NCBI GenBank assembly: GCA_035625915.1
Contig: DASPOR010000203.1
Location: 1 to 50,616 of the forward strand
Direction of reading: 5' to 3'
Source of the DNA: Alphaproteobacteria bacterium
Lineage (GTDB): Bacteria; Pseudomonadota; Alphaproteobacteria; JACZXZ01
DNA: 50,616 bases
Shown: positions 16,610-25,510 of the stretch, piece after piece
Layout of the letters: every line of letters starts with the position of its first letter
Position numbering within the stretch: position 1 is the stretch's first letter
Position numbers and translations under genes: made by a program
The notes under the pieces: generated by a model
What the model saw: the letters and a program-made list of their open reading frames with translations, nothing else
What the model was told of the DNA's origin: nothing
Database searches by the model: none

Positions 16610-17701
16610 ATGTATATCGAACGCACGTATTATTTCTCAAAACCCGGCAAACAGCGTGAAGCGCTGGAGACTCGGCGCGAGGCAAGCCGCGTTCGGGTCG
16701 AAATCGGTCTTTCCGCGGGCCGCATCTATTCGCGCGCCGGGGTGAGTGAGCCCAATCATCCCGACGTCACCTGGGAATGCGAATTCGACACTCTGGAGGC
16801 ACGCGAGGCGGACCTTGCGGCCCGCGCTGCGAGTCCCGCTTTCGAGGCAATACGAGCGCGGATGGGCACTTGCATCGACCGGTTCGAACGCTACGTGTTT
16901 CAGCTCGAGGCGAACAATCTCACGAACGGTGTGGATCGGGTCGAGCTGCGCGATCATTCGCTGGCGCCCCGTGAGATGAGTTTCCACAGCGGAGAACACC
17001 TATTGAAAGGTTATTTGTTTCTGCCGCCAGGCCGTGGCTCCTTTCCTTGCATGATCTGCAATCATGGTAGCGCCATCGCTCAAGGTACTCTCGATGTTTC
17101 GCGGCCAGGGGGTGCAGCACTTCTAATGTCTTGGGGGATTGCATCATTCCTGCCGCATCGCCGCGGTTACGGAGAGTCAACGGGACCTGCTTGGCGCAGT
17201 GAGGTCACAGCCGAACGTGGTACGGCGGAATATGACGCGCAACTTGCAGCGCGACTCGACCGCGAAAGCGACGATGTTTTGGCCGCACTTGATGCACTAT
17301 TGAGCGTCGACGCGATCCGGGCGGATCATATTGGCGTCATGGGCAGCTCATTCGGAGGAGTAAATACGTTACTTGCCGTGGCCAAGTCCCGCCGCTTTCG
17401 CTGCGCTATCGAGTTCGCCGGAGCGGCGATGAATTGGGAAATCGCACCGAGGCTACGCGAAGCAATGATGCACGCCGCCTGCGAAGCCGATCCGCCAATC
17501 TTTTTCATTCAAGCGGCCAACGACTATAGCACCGCGCCAACCCTGGTGCTTGCAGCGGCACGGAAAGCCGCTGGCAAGATCGTGCAATCCAAGCTCTATC
17601 CGCGCTTTGGTATTAATGACGAGGAAGGTCATCTTTTCGAAAGAAATGGCTCCGCAATTTGGTCGAAGGACGTGCACCATTTTTTGGAGCGTTACTTATG
17701 A
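16610..17701 (+). CDS. Fusion of a dimeric alpha/beta-barrel domain with an alpha/beta hydrolase
   Basis: A 363-residue protein. Residues 1-100 look like a NIPSNAP/ABM-type ferredoxin-like barrel (MYIERTYYFSKPGKQREALE, repeated short strands, VTWECEFDTLEA). From about 110 a dienelactone-hydrolase-like alpha/beta hydrolase follows, with CNHGSA at 150-155, the nucleophile elbow GSSFGG with S247, probable acid D305 in QAANDYS and catalytic H341 in EEGHLF. The triad is complete. It lies seven bases after the DppF-like gene and overlaps the next gene by ATGA. It probably hydrolyses the imported compound or an intermediate; the front domain may bind a small aromatic or shape the dimer. Confidence 0.8.
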   Translation: MYIERTYYFSKPGKQREALETRREASRVRVEIGLSAGRIYSRAGVSEPNHPDVTWECEFDTLEAREADLAARAASPAFEAIRARMGTCIDRFERYVFQLEANNLTNGVDRVELRDHSLAPREMSFHSGEHLLKGYLFLPPGRGSFPCMICNHGSAIAQGTLDVSRPGGAALLMSWGIASFLPHRRGYGESTGPAWRSEVTAERGTAEYDAQLAARLDRESDDVLAALDALLSVDAIRADHIGVMGSSFGGVNTLLAVAKSRRFRCAIEFAGAAMNWEIAPRLREAMMHAACEADPPIFFIQAANDYSTAPTLVLAAARKAAGKIVQSKLYPRFGINDEEGHLFERNGSAIWSKDVHHFLERYL

Positions 17702-19197
17702 ACGGCGCAAGCGAGACCTTCGACGTTATAGTTATCGGCTTCGGCTATGCCGGCGGAATTGCCGCGATCGAGGCGCACGATGCTGGCGCTTCGGTCCTGT
17801 TGCTCGAGAAGCAGCCAGACCCTGGCGGAATTTCGATTTGCTCCGCCGGCGGGTTGCGAATTGCCAAAAATGCCCAGGCAGCATTCACATATCTCGTAAA
17901 GACGAATGGCGGCACTGCCCCAGAGCAGGTGTTACGCACCCTCGCCGAGGGCATGACTGGTCTCGCCGAATACATTCGAGAGCTGGCTGCGCCGACGGGC
18001 GCTACGGTCAGTGTGCGCGATCACGCCGCGAACTATCCGCTGCCGGGCTACGATACGTTTGGCTTTGTCTACATCGAGGATTTTCCAGGCCTCGACCCGG
18101 CACACGACTTTCCGTCGGTAAGAGGCTCCGCCGAGGGAGCTCGCCTCTTTAAGGTGGTGTTGGAGGGTGTGCGGCGGCGTAAAGGCATAGAGATTCGCCT
18201 CAGATCGCCGGCGGAACGAATTCTGCGTGGCCATGGCGGCATACAAGGAGTCGTCGTGGGCGGCAAGACCGTATTCGCCCGCTGCGGTGTCGTATTGGCT
18301 TGCGGCGGATTTGAGGCCGATACGGAAATGCAGCGCCAGTTCTGGCAGATTAAGCCCGTTTTGAGTGCCGCCGTACGCAGCAACACTGGCGATGGCATTC
18401 GGATGGCACAGGAGGTCGGGGCCGGACTATGGCATATGTGGCATTTCCATGGTTCCTACGGTTTTCGACATCCCGACCGCCACTACCCCTTTGGCATCCG
18501 TCTCAAACGGCTTCCCGATTGGATACCGGGGAAGGGTCTGCGTAACAATGTGACGATGACCTGGATTCTGGTTGACCGGTCCGGCAAGCGCTTCATGAAC
18601 GAGTATGATCCGTATATGCAGGACACGGGACACAGGCCGATGGAAACGTTCAATCCGACGATTCAGGATTATCCTCGCGTTCCGTCGATTCTGATCGTCG
18701 ACGCTGAAGGCCGCAAACGATACCCCCTTGCGGCGCCGACCTGGCACGATGTCGAGGTGGCAGAGCGGTACCGCGGTTCCAACGGCATTGACCTCGACGA
18801 CAAAATCCTCACAAAGGTCGCGAGCATCGACGAGCTGGCTCGGGTGTTCAATCTCGAGCCGTTGGAACTTCGCACCACCATCGCGGAATGGAATTCGAGT
18901 TGTGCGGCGGGACGAGACGCTCGATTCGGACGGCCACCAAACAGCATGATTCCTCTTAACACATCGCCATATTTTGCAGCGCTCGTCTGGCCGATCGTAT
19001 CGAATACACAGGGTGGCCCCGTTCATGACGAAGAGCAACGCGTGCTCGACGCATTTGGCTGCCCTATCCCGCGCCTCTTCGCTGTCGGCGAGTGCGGGAG
19101 TGTGTTCGGGCACCTCTATATGTCCGGCGGCAACCTTGCCGAATGCTTCATTGGAGGGCGCATCGCGGGACGAGGTGCCGCGCGTAACGTTGAATGA
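17698..19197 (+). CDS. FAD-dependent dehydrogenase/reductase of the fumarate reductase flavoprotein type
   Basis: A 499-residue flavoprotein. The Rossmann fingerprint is VIVIGFGYAGG (G14, G16, G19), with E37 ending the second strand (LLLEK) for the FAD ribose, then GGISICSAGGLRIAK. A FAD_binding_2-type body follows, and the C-terminal GECGSVFGHLYMSGGNL closes the FAD site. Relatives include 3-ketosteroid dehydrogenases, fumarate reductases and tricarballylate dehydrogenase. The start ATG overlaps the previous stop. As last gene of the transporter operon it should oxidise or reduce the imported compound. Cytoplasmic, with no signal peptide. Confidence 0.9.
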   Translation: MNGASETFDVIVIGFGYAGGIAAIEAHDAGASVLLLEKQPDPGGISICSAGGLRIAKNAQAAFTYLVKTNGGTAPEQVLRTLAEGMTGLAEYIRELAAPTGATVSVRDHAANYPLPGYDTFGFVYIEDFPGLDPAHDFPSVRGSAEGARLFKVVLEGVRRRKGIEIRLRSPAERILRGHGGIQGVVVGGKTVFARCGVVLACGGFEADTEMQRQFWQIKPVLSAAVRSNTGDGIRMAQEVGAGLWHMWHFHGSYGFRHPDRHYPFGIRLKRLPDWIPGKGLRNNVTMTWILVDRSGKRFMNEYDPYMQDTGHRPMETFNPTIQDYPRVPSILIVDAEGRKRYPLAAPTWHDVEVAERYRGSNGIDLDDKILTKVASIDELARVFNLEPLELRTTIAEWNSSCAAGRDARFGRPPNSMIPLNTSPYFAALVWPIVSNTQGGPVHDEEQRVLDAFGCPIPRLFAVGECGSVFGHLYMSGGNLAECFIGGRIAGRGAARNVE

Positions 19198-19435
19198 AGA
19201 TGGGTTCTGGAATCTAGCGACTATTTGACCCCGGTGATCGCGCCTAATTCGCCCGACCTCGGTAAACTATCGGTAAATCGGGTGGGACTAATGGCATGCA
19301 GTGAACTTCTGTTTTCGAGCGAATTGCGGAAATTCTTTGCCTGTCAAGGAATGTCCGAGAAGTGCCAGGACCGGACTTCAATCGACGCACCGGTTACTTC
19401 CATAAGCCTGCGCGATCTGACCCACGAGCTTCGCC

Positions 19436-19735
19436 GAGGGTATGCGAAGGTTGCCCCAAGAAGAGCTGCGCAGCGCCAAAAGCCTGACAACCGAGGCCCC
19501 GCAGCTCGACAGTCAGACGGTGATGCGCCTCAAAAAGATGTTGAAAGAGGATTTCCGCGAGCACCTTACAATCGGCGCGCCCACGGATGATGACGATGCA
19601 GGCCTGCGTCGCCTTGCGCGCCAGATCAAGGCGAAGAAGGCCGCGATTTAGCTCTTCCTTCGGCAACCACAGAGCGCCTCCCTCCCATTTCCTGACACAA
19701 ATCCGCAAACGTTACCCTGCTCGGTTCGCAGGTGA
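19436..19735 (+). pseudogene. Remnant of an SNF2-type helicase / PLD-domain protein
   Basis: In one frame the sequence reads GMRRLPQEELRSAKSL, then LDSQTVMRLKKMLKEDFRE, GAPTDDDDAGLRRLARQIK and AKKAAI, a TAG stop, and further similarity as LFLRQPQ to about 19735. This matches, from memory, the N-terminal PLD-like part of large SNF2-related helicases (a LVGMQRLPQ-ELR motif followed by GAPT-DEAGLRRLA-QIKA and KLFLRHPLHAK). The rest of the protein, usually over 900 residues, is gone. Such helicases occur in mobile and defence-type islands, so this is probably debris from a lost island. Confidence 0.6.
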
Positions 19736-19811
19736 CCGCTATTAAATTGAGCATCTATGAATGGATAAGTGCGCTCTATAAACTGCATCGCGTTGGGCTG
19801 GGCTCGCGACC

Positions 19812-19871
19812 GGAGGCGTTCGCATGTGGAAGTTCGCGGCCGGGGGCGTTCAAATGTGGAAGCTCGCGCTC
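19812..19871 (+). repeat. Two tandem 30-bp units over a start codon
   Basis: Units 19812-19841 and 19842-19871 match at 24 of 30 bases. Each contains a purine-rich G stretch, GCGTTC and ATGTGGAAG. The duplication gives the downstream gene two in-frame start codons, 19824 and 19854, each with its own Shine-Dalgarno-like stretch (GGAGG and GGGGG). Confidence 0.7.
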
Positions 19872-21002
19872 GGGGCGGCCGCGGCTGCCATTCTTCTCGG
19901 CGGTGCGGTCGTCATGGTGTGGCGGCTGAGCCTTGCGGCCGATGTGCCACCCTCGGCGAGTCCAGCGGAGCTACCGGGCATCCCGATCACTGCCGGGACC
20001 GTCGTCGCGGCCGACGTGCCGATCCTACTGCGCGGCGTCGGCACGGTGCAGGCTTACAACACGGTGGCGATCAAGAGCCGCGTCGACGGCCAGATTCTCA
20101 GGGTCGATTTCAAGGAGGGCCAGGAAGTCAAGGAAGGCACGGCGCTGTTCCAGATCGACCCGCGCCCCTTCGAGGCGGCACTTCAGAAGGCGCAAGCGAC
20201 CCTTGAGAGCGACAAGGCCCAAGCGCTGCGCGCCGACCTCGATCTCAAGCGCTTTGCCGAGCTTGCCCAGAAAGATTTCGCACCCCAGCAGCAATATGAA
20301 CAAGCACGCGCAACCGCCACCGTCGCCCACGCAAGCATCCTGGCCGACGAGGCAGCGATCGACCAAGCCAAGCTCAGCCTCGAATATTGCCAGATCCGCT
20401 CGCCGATCGATGGCCGGGTCGGCGCGCGGCTCGTCGACAAGGGCAATCTGGTGCACGGGACCGACAACACGACGCTCGTCAACATCACCGAGATCAAGCC
20501 GATCTTCGTCAGCTTTACGTTGCCGCAGAACACCCTCGACGAGGTTCGCCGCCAGCAGGACATATCGCCGCTCGCGGTCGCTGCGGTCGCCGGCGACAGC
20601 GAGACCACGCTCGCCGAGGGGAAGCTGACGTTGATCGACAACATGGTCGACCCGGCTACCGGCACGATCCACCTCAAGGCGCGGTTCGACAACCAGGACG
20701 AGCGGCTGTGGCCTGGCGAATTCGTCAACGTCCGGGTCGTGCTGTCGGTGCGCCGCCAAGTTCCGACGGTTCCGGAGCGGACCGTTCTCGAAGGGGCGAA
20801 CGGGCGCTTCGTCTACGTCATCAAGCCGGACAACACCGTCGAGCGGCGCGCCGTCGAGGTCGCCGAGGTGGAGAACGGGAAAGCCGTCATCGCCAAGGGC
20901 CTCGAGCCCGGCGAGCGGGTGGTCGTCGAGGGCCAGTACGGGCTCGACAACGGCGGCAGGATCACAATTTTGCCCGCCGGCAAAGCGGGCGCGACCGACT
21001 GA
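19824..21002 (+). CDS. RND efflux periplasmic adaptor (membrane fusion protein), MdtA-like
   Basis: A 392-residue adaptor. An N-terminal hydrophobic anchor (about 15-33) is followed by the barrel-sandwich half GTVQAYNTVAIKSRVDGQI, an alpha-hairpin rich in Ala, Glu and Gln (about 115-185), the second lipoyl half YCQIRSPIDGRVG, then beta-barrel and membrane-proximal domains. It links the inner-membrane pump to an outer-membrane channel. ATG 19824 has GGAGG at a seven-base gap; the duplicated ATG 19854 is an alternative that removes ten residues. The pump gene follows after 16 bases. No TolC-type gene is present. Confidence 0.93.
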   Translation: MWKFAAGGVQMWKLALGAAAAAILLGGAVVMVWRLSLAADVPPSASPAELPGIPITAGTVVAADVPILLRGVGTVQAYNTVAIKSRVDGQILRVDFKEGQEVKEGTALFQIDPRPFEAALQKAQATLESDKAQALRADLDLKRFAELAQKDFAPQQQYEQARATATVAHASILADEAAIDQAKLSLEYCQIRSPIDGRVGARLVDKGNLVHGTDNTTLVNITEIKPIFVSFTLPQNTLDEVRRQQDISPLAVAAVAGDSETTLAEGKLTLIDNMVDPATGTIHLKARFDNQDERLWPGEFVNVRVVLSVRRQVPTVPERTVLEGANGRFVYVIKPDNTVERRAVEVAEVENGKAVIAKGLEPGERVVVEGQYGLDNGGRITILPAGKAGATD

Positions 21003-21018
21003 ACGGCGGTACCTCCTG

Positions 21019-24000
21019 ATGAGCATTTCCGAACCTTTCATCCGCCGCCCGATCGCGACCTCGCTGCTGATGCTGGGGGTGATGGTGTTCGGCGTCGGGG
21101 CCTATAATCTGCTGCCGGTGGCGGCGGTGCCCAATGTCGATTTCCCGACGATCCTCGTCACCGCACAGTATCCCGGCGCCAATCCCAGCACGATGGCTTC
21201 GGCAGTCGCAACGCCGCTCGAACAGCAATTCATCGGGATTTCGGATCTGAGCGAGATGACATCGTGGAGTGGTGTTGGCGTCACCTCAATCACGCTGCAA
21301 TTCAACCTGAGCCGTAATATCGATGCCGCGGCAGGGGACGTGCAGCAGGCGATCAATGCGGCCAGCGGCCTGTTGCCCCAGGACATGCCGAGCCCGCCGA
21401 CTTACTACAAGGAGAATCCGGCCAACTTTTCCATCTTGGTCTACGCCATCCATTCCGACGCGCTGCCGCCCTACAAGATCGACGATTACGCCACCATCGT
21501 CGCGCACCAGCTATCGACCCAGTCCGGGGTCGGGCAGGTCTTTGTCTTCGGCTCGAAGCCTTATGCCGCCCGCGTCCAGATCAACCCGGCGTCGCTCGCC
21601 GCCAAGGGGCTGGGGCTCGAGGATGTCCGCAACGCCCTTGTCGCGGCAACCGTCAACCGGCCGAAGGGCGCAATCGAGGGCCCGGATCAGTCGATCGCGC
21701 TCGATACCAACGACCAGCTCTACAACGCCGCGCAATACGCCAATGTCATCATCGCCTACAAGAACGGTGCGCCGGTGTACATCAAGGATGTCGGCGACGT
21801 CATCAACTCGGTGCAGAACAATCGACTTGTCTCGTGGTTCGGCGACCAGCGGGCGGAGGGCATCGCCATCGAGAAGGAGCCGGGCGCCAACACCATCGAC
21901 GTGGTAGACCGGATCAAGGCAGTGTTGCCCAAGCTCGAGAAGTCGCTGCCGCCGGCCGTGCACGTCGACCTGATGTCAGACCGCTCGCAGACGACCCGTG
22001 CCTCCGTCCACGACGTGAAATTCACGATGATGCTGACGATCGGTCTCGTCATCGTCGTGATCTTCCTGTTTTTGCGGACCTTGTGGGCGACGGTGATCCC
22101 GAGTCTGGCGGTGCCGCTGTCGCTGTTTGCCACATTCGGCGTCATGTATGTCGGCGGTTACAGCATCGACAATATTTCGTTGATGGGCTTGACGATTTCG
22201 GTCGGCTTTATCGTCGACGATGCGATCGTCATGATCGAAAACATCGTTCGCTATATCGAACAGGGGATGCGGCCGTTCGATGCAGCACTCAAAGGTGCCG
22301 GGCAGATCGGCTTTACGATTATTTCGATCACCCTTTCGCTGATCGCGGTGTTCATACCGCTGTTTTTCATGGGCGGCATCATCGGCCGGCTGTTCCGTGA
22401 ATTTGCCGTGACGGTCGCGGTCGCGGTCGTCGCTTCGGCGGCGATATCGCTGACGCTCACGCCGGTGATGTGCTCCATATTTCTAACTCGCAAGGGGCTG
22501 CACCCCAAAGGCCGCTTCAATCGCGGCTCCGAGCGCGTTTACCAGGCCGCACTCAGCGCCTACGACCGCGGCCTCAAATTCATCTTCCGCCACCAATTGT
22601 CGGCGCTAGTGGCGACGCTCTTGCTGATGGCCGCCACCGGTTACCTTTATGCCAACATGCCGAAGGGCTTTTTCCCGCAGCAGGATACCGGGTTCATTTT
22701 CGGCGAGCTCGACATTCGCGAGGACGCTTCGGTTGCGCAGACCGACAAGATCCGGCGGGAGGTCGTCGATATCGTGATGCATGACCCCGGCGTCCAGGGT
22801 GTCTTCTCCTACGCCGGCGCCACGCCATACAATCCCGCCGAGAATACGGCACGCATCTTTTGGGGATTGAAGCCCTATGACGAACGCGCCGACACCGCAG
22901 AGCAGATCATCCAGCGGTTGGACAATAAGGTGGCCGGCATCGAGGGCGCCAAATTCTTCATGCAAGTGCCGCAGAACATTACCGTTGGCGGCCGGCTCTC
23001 CCGCACCCAATACCAATATACGCTGACCGACACCAATGTCGATGAACTCAACCACTGGGCGCCGATCATCGAAGCCGGCATGAAGAAGCTGCCGGAGTTG
23101 CAGCTCGTCGCGTCCGATCAGCAGATTGCCGCGGCGCACCTGGCGATCGATGTCGACCGTGACGCCGCCTATCGTCTCGGGTTGTCCGCCAATCTGATCG
23201 ACCAGACCCTTTACGATGCTTTCGGCCAGCGGCAGGTCGCGACGATCTATACCGCGACCAATCAATACAAAGTCGTGCTCGAAGTGCAACCGCAGTTCCA
23301 GAAAGATCCAAACCTGCTGTCGAAAATTTACGTGTCCAGCCCCTCCGGCGCGCAGGTGCCGCTCGGCAGCTTCGCCCATTTCACCCGCAAGACCGAACCG
23401 CTGCTGATCAGCCACCAGGGCATCTTCCCGGCGGTGACGCTGTCGTTCAATCTGGCGCCCGGCGTGGCGCTCGGACAGGCGGTAAGCGCCATCCAGGCCA
23501 CGACCGAACGCCTGCGCGCGCCGCCAACGTTGAATGCCTCGTTCCAGGGGACGGCGCAGGCCTTCCAGGCCTCGCTGTCATCGATGCCGCTGTTGCTGGC
23601 CGCGGCGATCCTCGTCGTTTATATCGTCCTTGGCATCCTGTACGAAAGCTACATCCACCCGATTACGATCCTTTCGGCGCTACCTTCGGCGGGCGTCGGT
23701 GCTCTGTTGCTTTTGATGCTGCTGCATTACGAGCTATCGGTGATCGCGATCGTCGGCATCATCCTGTTGATCGGCATCGTCAAAAAGAATGCGATCATGA
23801 TGATCGACTTCGCGTTGCAGGCCGAGCGCATCGAACACAAGAGTCCGCAGGAGGCGATCCACCAAGCGTGTCTCTTGCGCTTCCGGCCGATCATGATGAC
23901 CACCTTTGCGGCTTTGTTCGGCGCAATGCCCATCGCCTTTGGCAGCGGCGGGGGTGCTGAACTGCGCCAGCCGCTCGGCGTCGCGATCATCGGTGGGCTG

Positions 24001-24156
24001 TTGGTGTCGCAATGGCTGACGCTGTACACGACGCCGGTCATCTATCTCTACCTCGAACGGCTGTCGCGCCGGCTGGGCAGCGCTTACCGGCCGTCGCGAG
24101 TGGCGGACGCATTGGGCGGCGGGGCGCTAGCGAGAGAACGGCATGGGGCGGAATAA
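21019..24156 (+). CDS. RND efflux pump, HAE-1 type (AcrB/MdtBC-like)
   Basis: A 1045-residue inner-membrane transporter. It starts MSISEPFIRRPIATSLLML, with a first helix at about 12-32. It contains the proton-relay pair in VGFIVDDAIVMIENI in helix 4, the GGIIGRLFREFAVTV segment, a second periplasmic loop, and the C-terminal GIVKKNAIMMIDFAL and PLGVAIIGGLLVSQW motifs. The length is typical. It works as a trimer driven by the proton gradient to expel drugs, bile-salt-like or aromatic compounds, together with the adaptor just upstream. No local regulator is visible. Confidence 0.96.
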   Translation: MSISEPFIRRPIATSLLMLGVMVFGVGAYNLLPVAAVPNVDFPTILVTAQYPGANPSTMASAVATPLEQQFIGISDLSEMTSWSGVGVTSITLQFNLSRNIDAAAGDVQQAINAASGLLPQDMPSPPTYYKENPANFSILVYAIHSDALPPYKIDDYATIVAHQLSTQSGVGQVFVFGSKPYAARVQINPASLAAKGLGLEDVRNALVAATVNRPKGAIEGPDQSIALDTNDQLYNAAQYANVIIAYKNGAPVYIKDVGDVINSVQNNRLVSWFGDQRAEGIAIEKEPGANTIDVVDRIKAVLPKLEKSLPPAVHVDLMSDRSQTTRASVHDVKFTMMLTIGLVIVVIFLFLRTLWATVIPSLAVPLSLFATFGVMYVGGYSIDNISLMGLTISVGFIVDDAIVMIENIVRYIEQGMRPFDAALKGAGQIGFTIISITLSLIAVFIPLFFMGGIIGRLFREFAVTVAVAVVASAAISLTLTPVMCSIFLTRKGLHPKGRFNRGSERVYQAALSAYDRGLKFIFRHQLSALVATLLLMAATGYLYANMPKGFFPQQDTGFIFGELDIREDASVAQTDKIRREVVDIVMHDPGVQGVFSYAGATPYNPAENTARIFWGLKPYDERADTAEQIIQRLDNKVAGIEGAKFFMQVPQNITVGGRLSRTQYQYTLTDTNVDELNHWAPIIEAGMKKLPELQLVASDQQIAAAHLAIDVDRDAAYRLGLSANLIDQTLYDAFGQRQVATIYTATNQYKVVLEVQPQFQKDPNLLSKIYVSSPSGAQVPLGSFAHFTRKTEPLLISHQGIFPAVTLSFNLAPGVALGQAVSAIQATTERLRAPPTLNASFQGTAQAFQASLSSMPLLLAAAILVVYIVLGILYESYIHPITILSALPSAGVGALLLLMLLHYELSVIAIVGIILLIGIVKKNAIMMIDFALQAERIEHKSPQEAIHQACLLRFRPIMMTTFAALFGAMPIAFGSGGGAELRQPLGVAIIGGLLVSQWLTLYTTPVIYLYLERLSRRLGSAYRPSRVADALGGGALARERHGAE

Positions 24157-24191
24157 CACTTCGCACCTTGCGGCAGCCCAATCTCGGCCAC

Positions 24192-24545
24192 GCCTTCGAC
24201 CTGCTCACATCCCATATCATGGGCAGTGTTATTGAGATCGCCACGCCACCGCTCGACGGGTTCAACACCGGCTTCCTCATGTGTGACGTCCCTATGCTGG
24301 TGGGCGGCACCATCGCCATGGCAATCGAGGCAGTCGCGAAAACGGATAGTGAGGGGAACACATACATCGGGCGCAAGGCGCTGCGTGACGCTGTGTTCGC
24401 GACTAAGTTCGAAGGAGTAAGCGGGCCGATCGCGTGCGATCAGTATGGTGAGTGCGCACAGTTCAAGCCGGCAGTCTTCGAGTTTACTGATGCGGATCCT
24501 AAGACGTTCAAGATCGGCGTGAACCCGAAGAAGATTTGGCCCTGA
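24192..24545 (+). pseudogene. C-terminal fragment of a branched-chain amino acid-type substrate-binding protein
   Basis: The last 117 codons of this frame resemble the end of Liv-type periplasmic binding proteins. Visible pieces are IAMAIEAVAKTDSEG, YIGRKALRDAVFATKFEG, GPIACDQYGECAQFKPAVF and the ending FKIGVNPKKIWP. Nothing of the N-terminal lobe or a signal peptide remains; the frame runs back into the 3' end of the RND gene. It lies 36 bases after the pump and has no good binding site, so it is probably a gene tail left by a rearrangement. A short product from ATG 24219 cannot be excluded. Confidence 0.75.
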
Positions 24546-24859
24546 GCGGCTAAGATCGCCGGGCGATTGTGTTGGGATACGCTCGGTCGTGCGATGCGCC
24601 CTTGGTCGAGGCGAGCGGGCGATCTCGAGCAATGCCTTGAGGATCACCCAGATTAGCGAGCCTGGCCAGCCCCTACCGCGTGATCTGGGTTCAATGCTGG
24701 TTTAGCAGCGACTGTTCCGCTAGGACAAGGGGTCTCGCTGAGCTGACCTAGCACATCAGGTATGAAGTTGCCTCTTTGGCGTTTAACAGCGGGATAGGTC
24801 GCAAATGTCCGGATCGGGTCAAAAGCGGAGGTGGTCCGCTAGGTGCGGGAACGTCCGCT
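24546..24859. other. 314-bp intergenic region with repeat-like sequence
   Basis: Around 24795-24865 the sequence contains several GTCCGCT and AACGTCCGC units in both orientations. This resembles the short interspersed repeats seen in soil alphaproteobacteria. It has no clear match to the 200-bp repeat of this window and carries no gene. Confidence 0.35.
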
Positions 24860-25477
24860 TTACCGCCGAACGGGGGGGATGACCCCAAAGTCGCCGATGG
24901 CGTCGTCAGGGTCGACCGAAAGGCCAGCGATTATGGTGGGCATGCCTTGGCGGATGGACCAGCCGCTATATGTGTCGTGGCCGCTCCAGCCTGTCGATTG
25001 GGCCAACCAGCCGCACTCAGCAAGTCGGATGGCTGTGATTGCGCTACAAGTTGCACCGGAACCATAGACCCCAACGCGATACACGATGCCGTTCGAGGCC
25101 GCATATGATTTCAAAGCGCCAGCGACGCCGTTGAAATATTGCGTAATGGGTTCGCTGATCTCATTTGTGGAAGCGTCGTAGTCAACCGAAAAATAAAGTG
25201 CGGTCCCTGCGGGCGCGCCGAGAATTTGGACTTGTTGTGCGGCTCGGATACCGTCGGCCTGCCCCCGGCCGAACGAAAAATAACTAGAGGTCGTTGGCCC
25301 ATCTTCGTAGACCAGCACAAGCCCCAATCCCGCTTCAGCAATCGCGGCTGCCTCGCCAGTGCCAATGACTTTCCAGTGCGACTGGCTGAGGTAGCGTGCG
25401 ACGAAGTCATAGTTTTGCGCCTTGATATCAGCAGCTAGCTGCGTGATGTCGTGCGTCGTATCAAAGCCTCTTGGCAT
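24860..25477 (-). CDS. DUF1906 (glycoside hydrolase-like, Rv2525c family) protein
   Basis: A 205-residue single-domain protein. MPRGFDTTHD at the N-terminus, VYEDG at 57-60, YFSVDYD at 95-101, WLAQS at 157-161 and VDPDDA at 188-193 place acidic residues at the barrel strand ends, as in the DUF1906 family, which has a glycoside-hydrolase-like TIM barrel similar to lysozyme-type enzymes. The start ATG 25477 has a perfect AAAGGAGG five bases upstream. There is no signal peptide. It follows a DUF900-like hydrolase by 33 bases and is probably co-transcribed with it. The enzymatic activity of the family is not established. Confidence 0.88.
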   Translation of the reverse strand: MPRGFDTTHDITQLAADIKAQNYDFVARYLSQSHWKVIGTGEAAAIAEAGLGLVLVYEDGPTTSSYFSFGRGQADGIRAAQQVQILGAPAGTALYFSVDYDASTNEISEPITQYFNGVAGALKSYAASNGIVYRVGVYGSGATCSAITAIRLAECGWLAQSTGWSGHDTYSGWSIRQGMPTIIAGLSVDPDDAIGDFGVIPPVRR

Positions 25478-25510
25478 TCCAGCCTCCTTTAATCGTGGTC
25501 GCTGCATACC

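Noticed and set aside
20025..21041. 338-codon antisense frame opposite the RND adaptor gene
   Set aside because: It is a GC-skew shadow of a well-supported gene.
24012..24191. N-terminal part of a protein joined to the Liv-type tail
   Set aside because: It is the +1/-1 shadow of the RND pump 3' end, not a real fusion.
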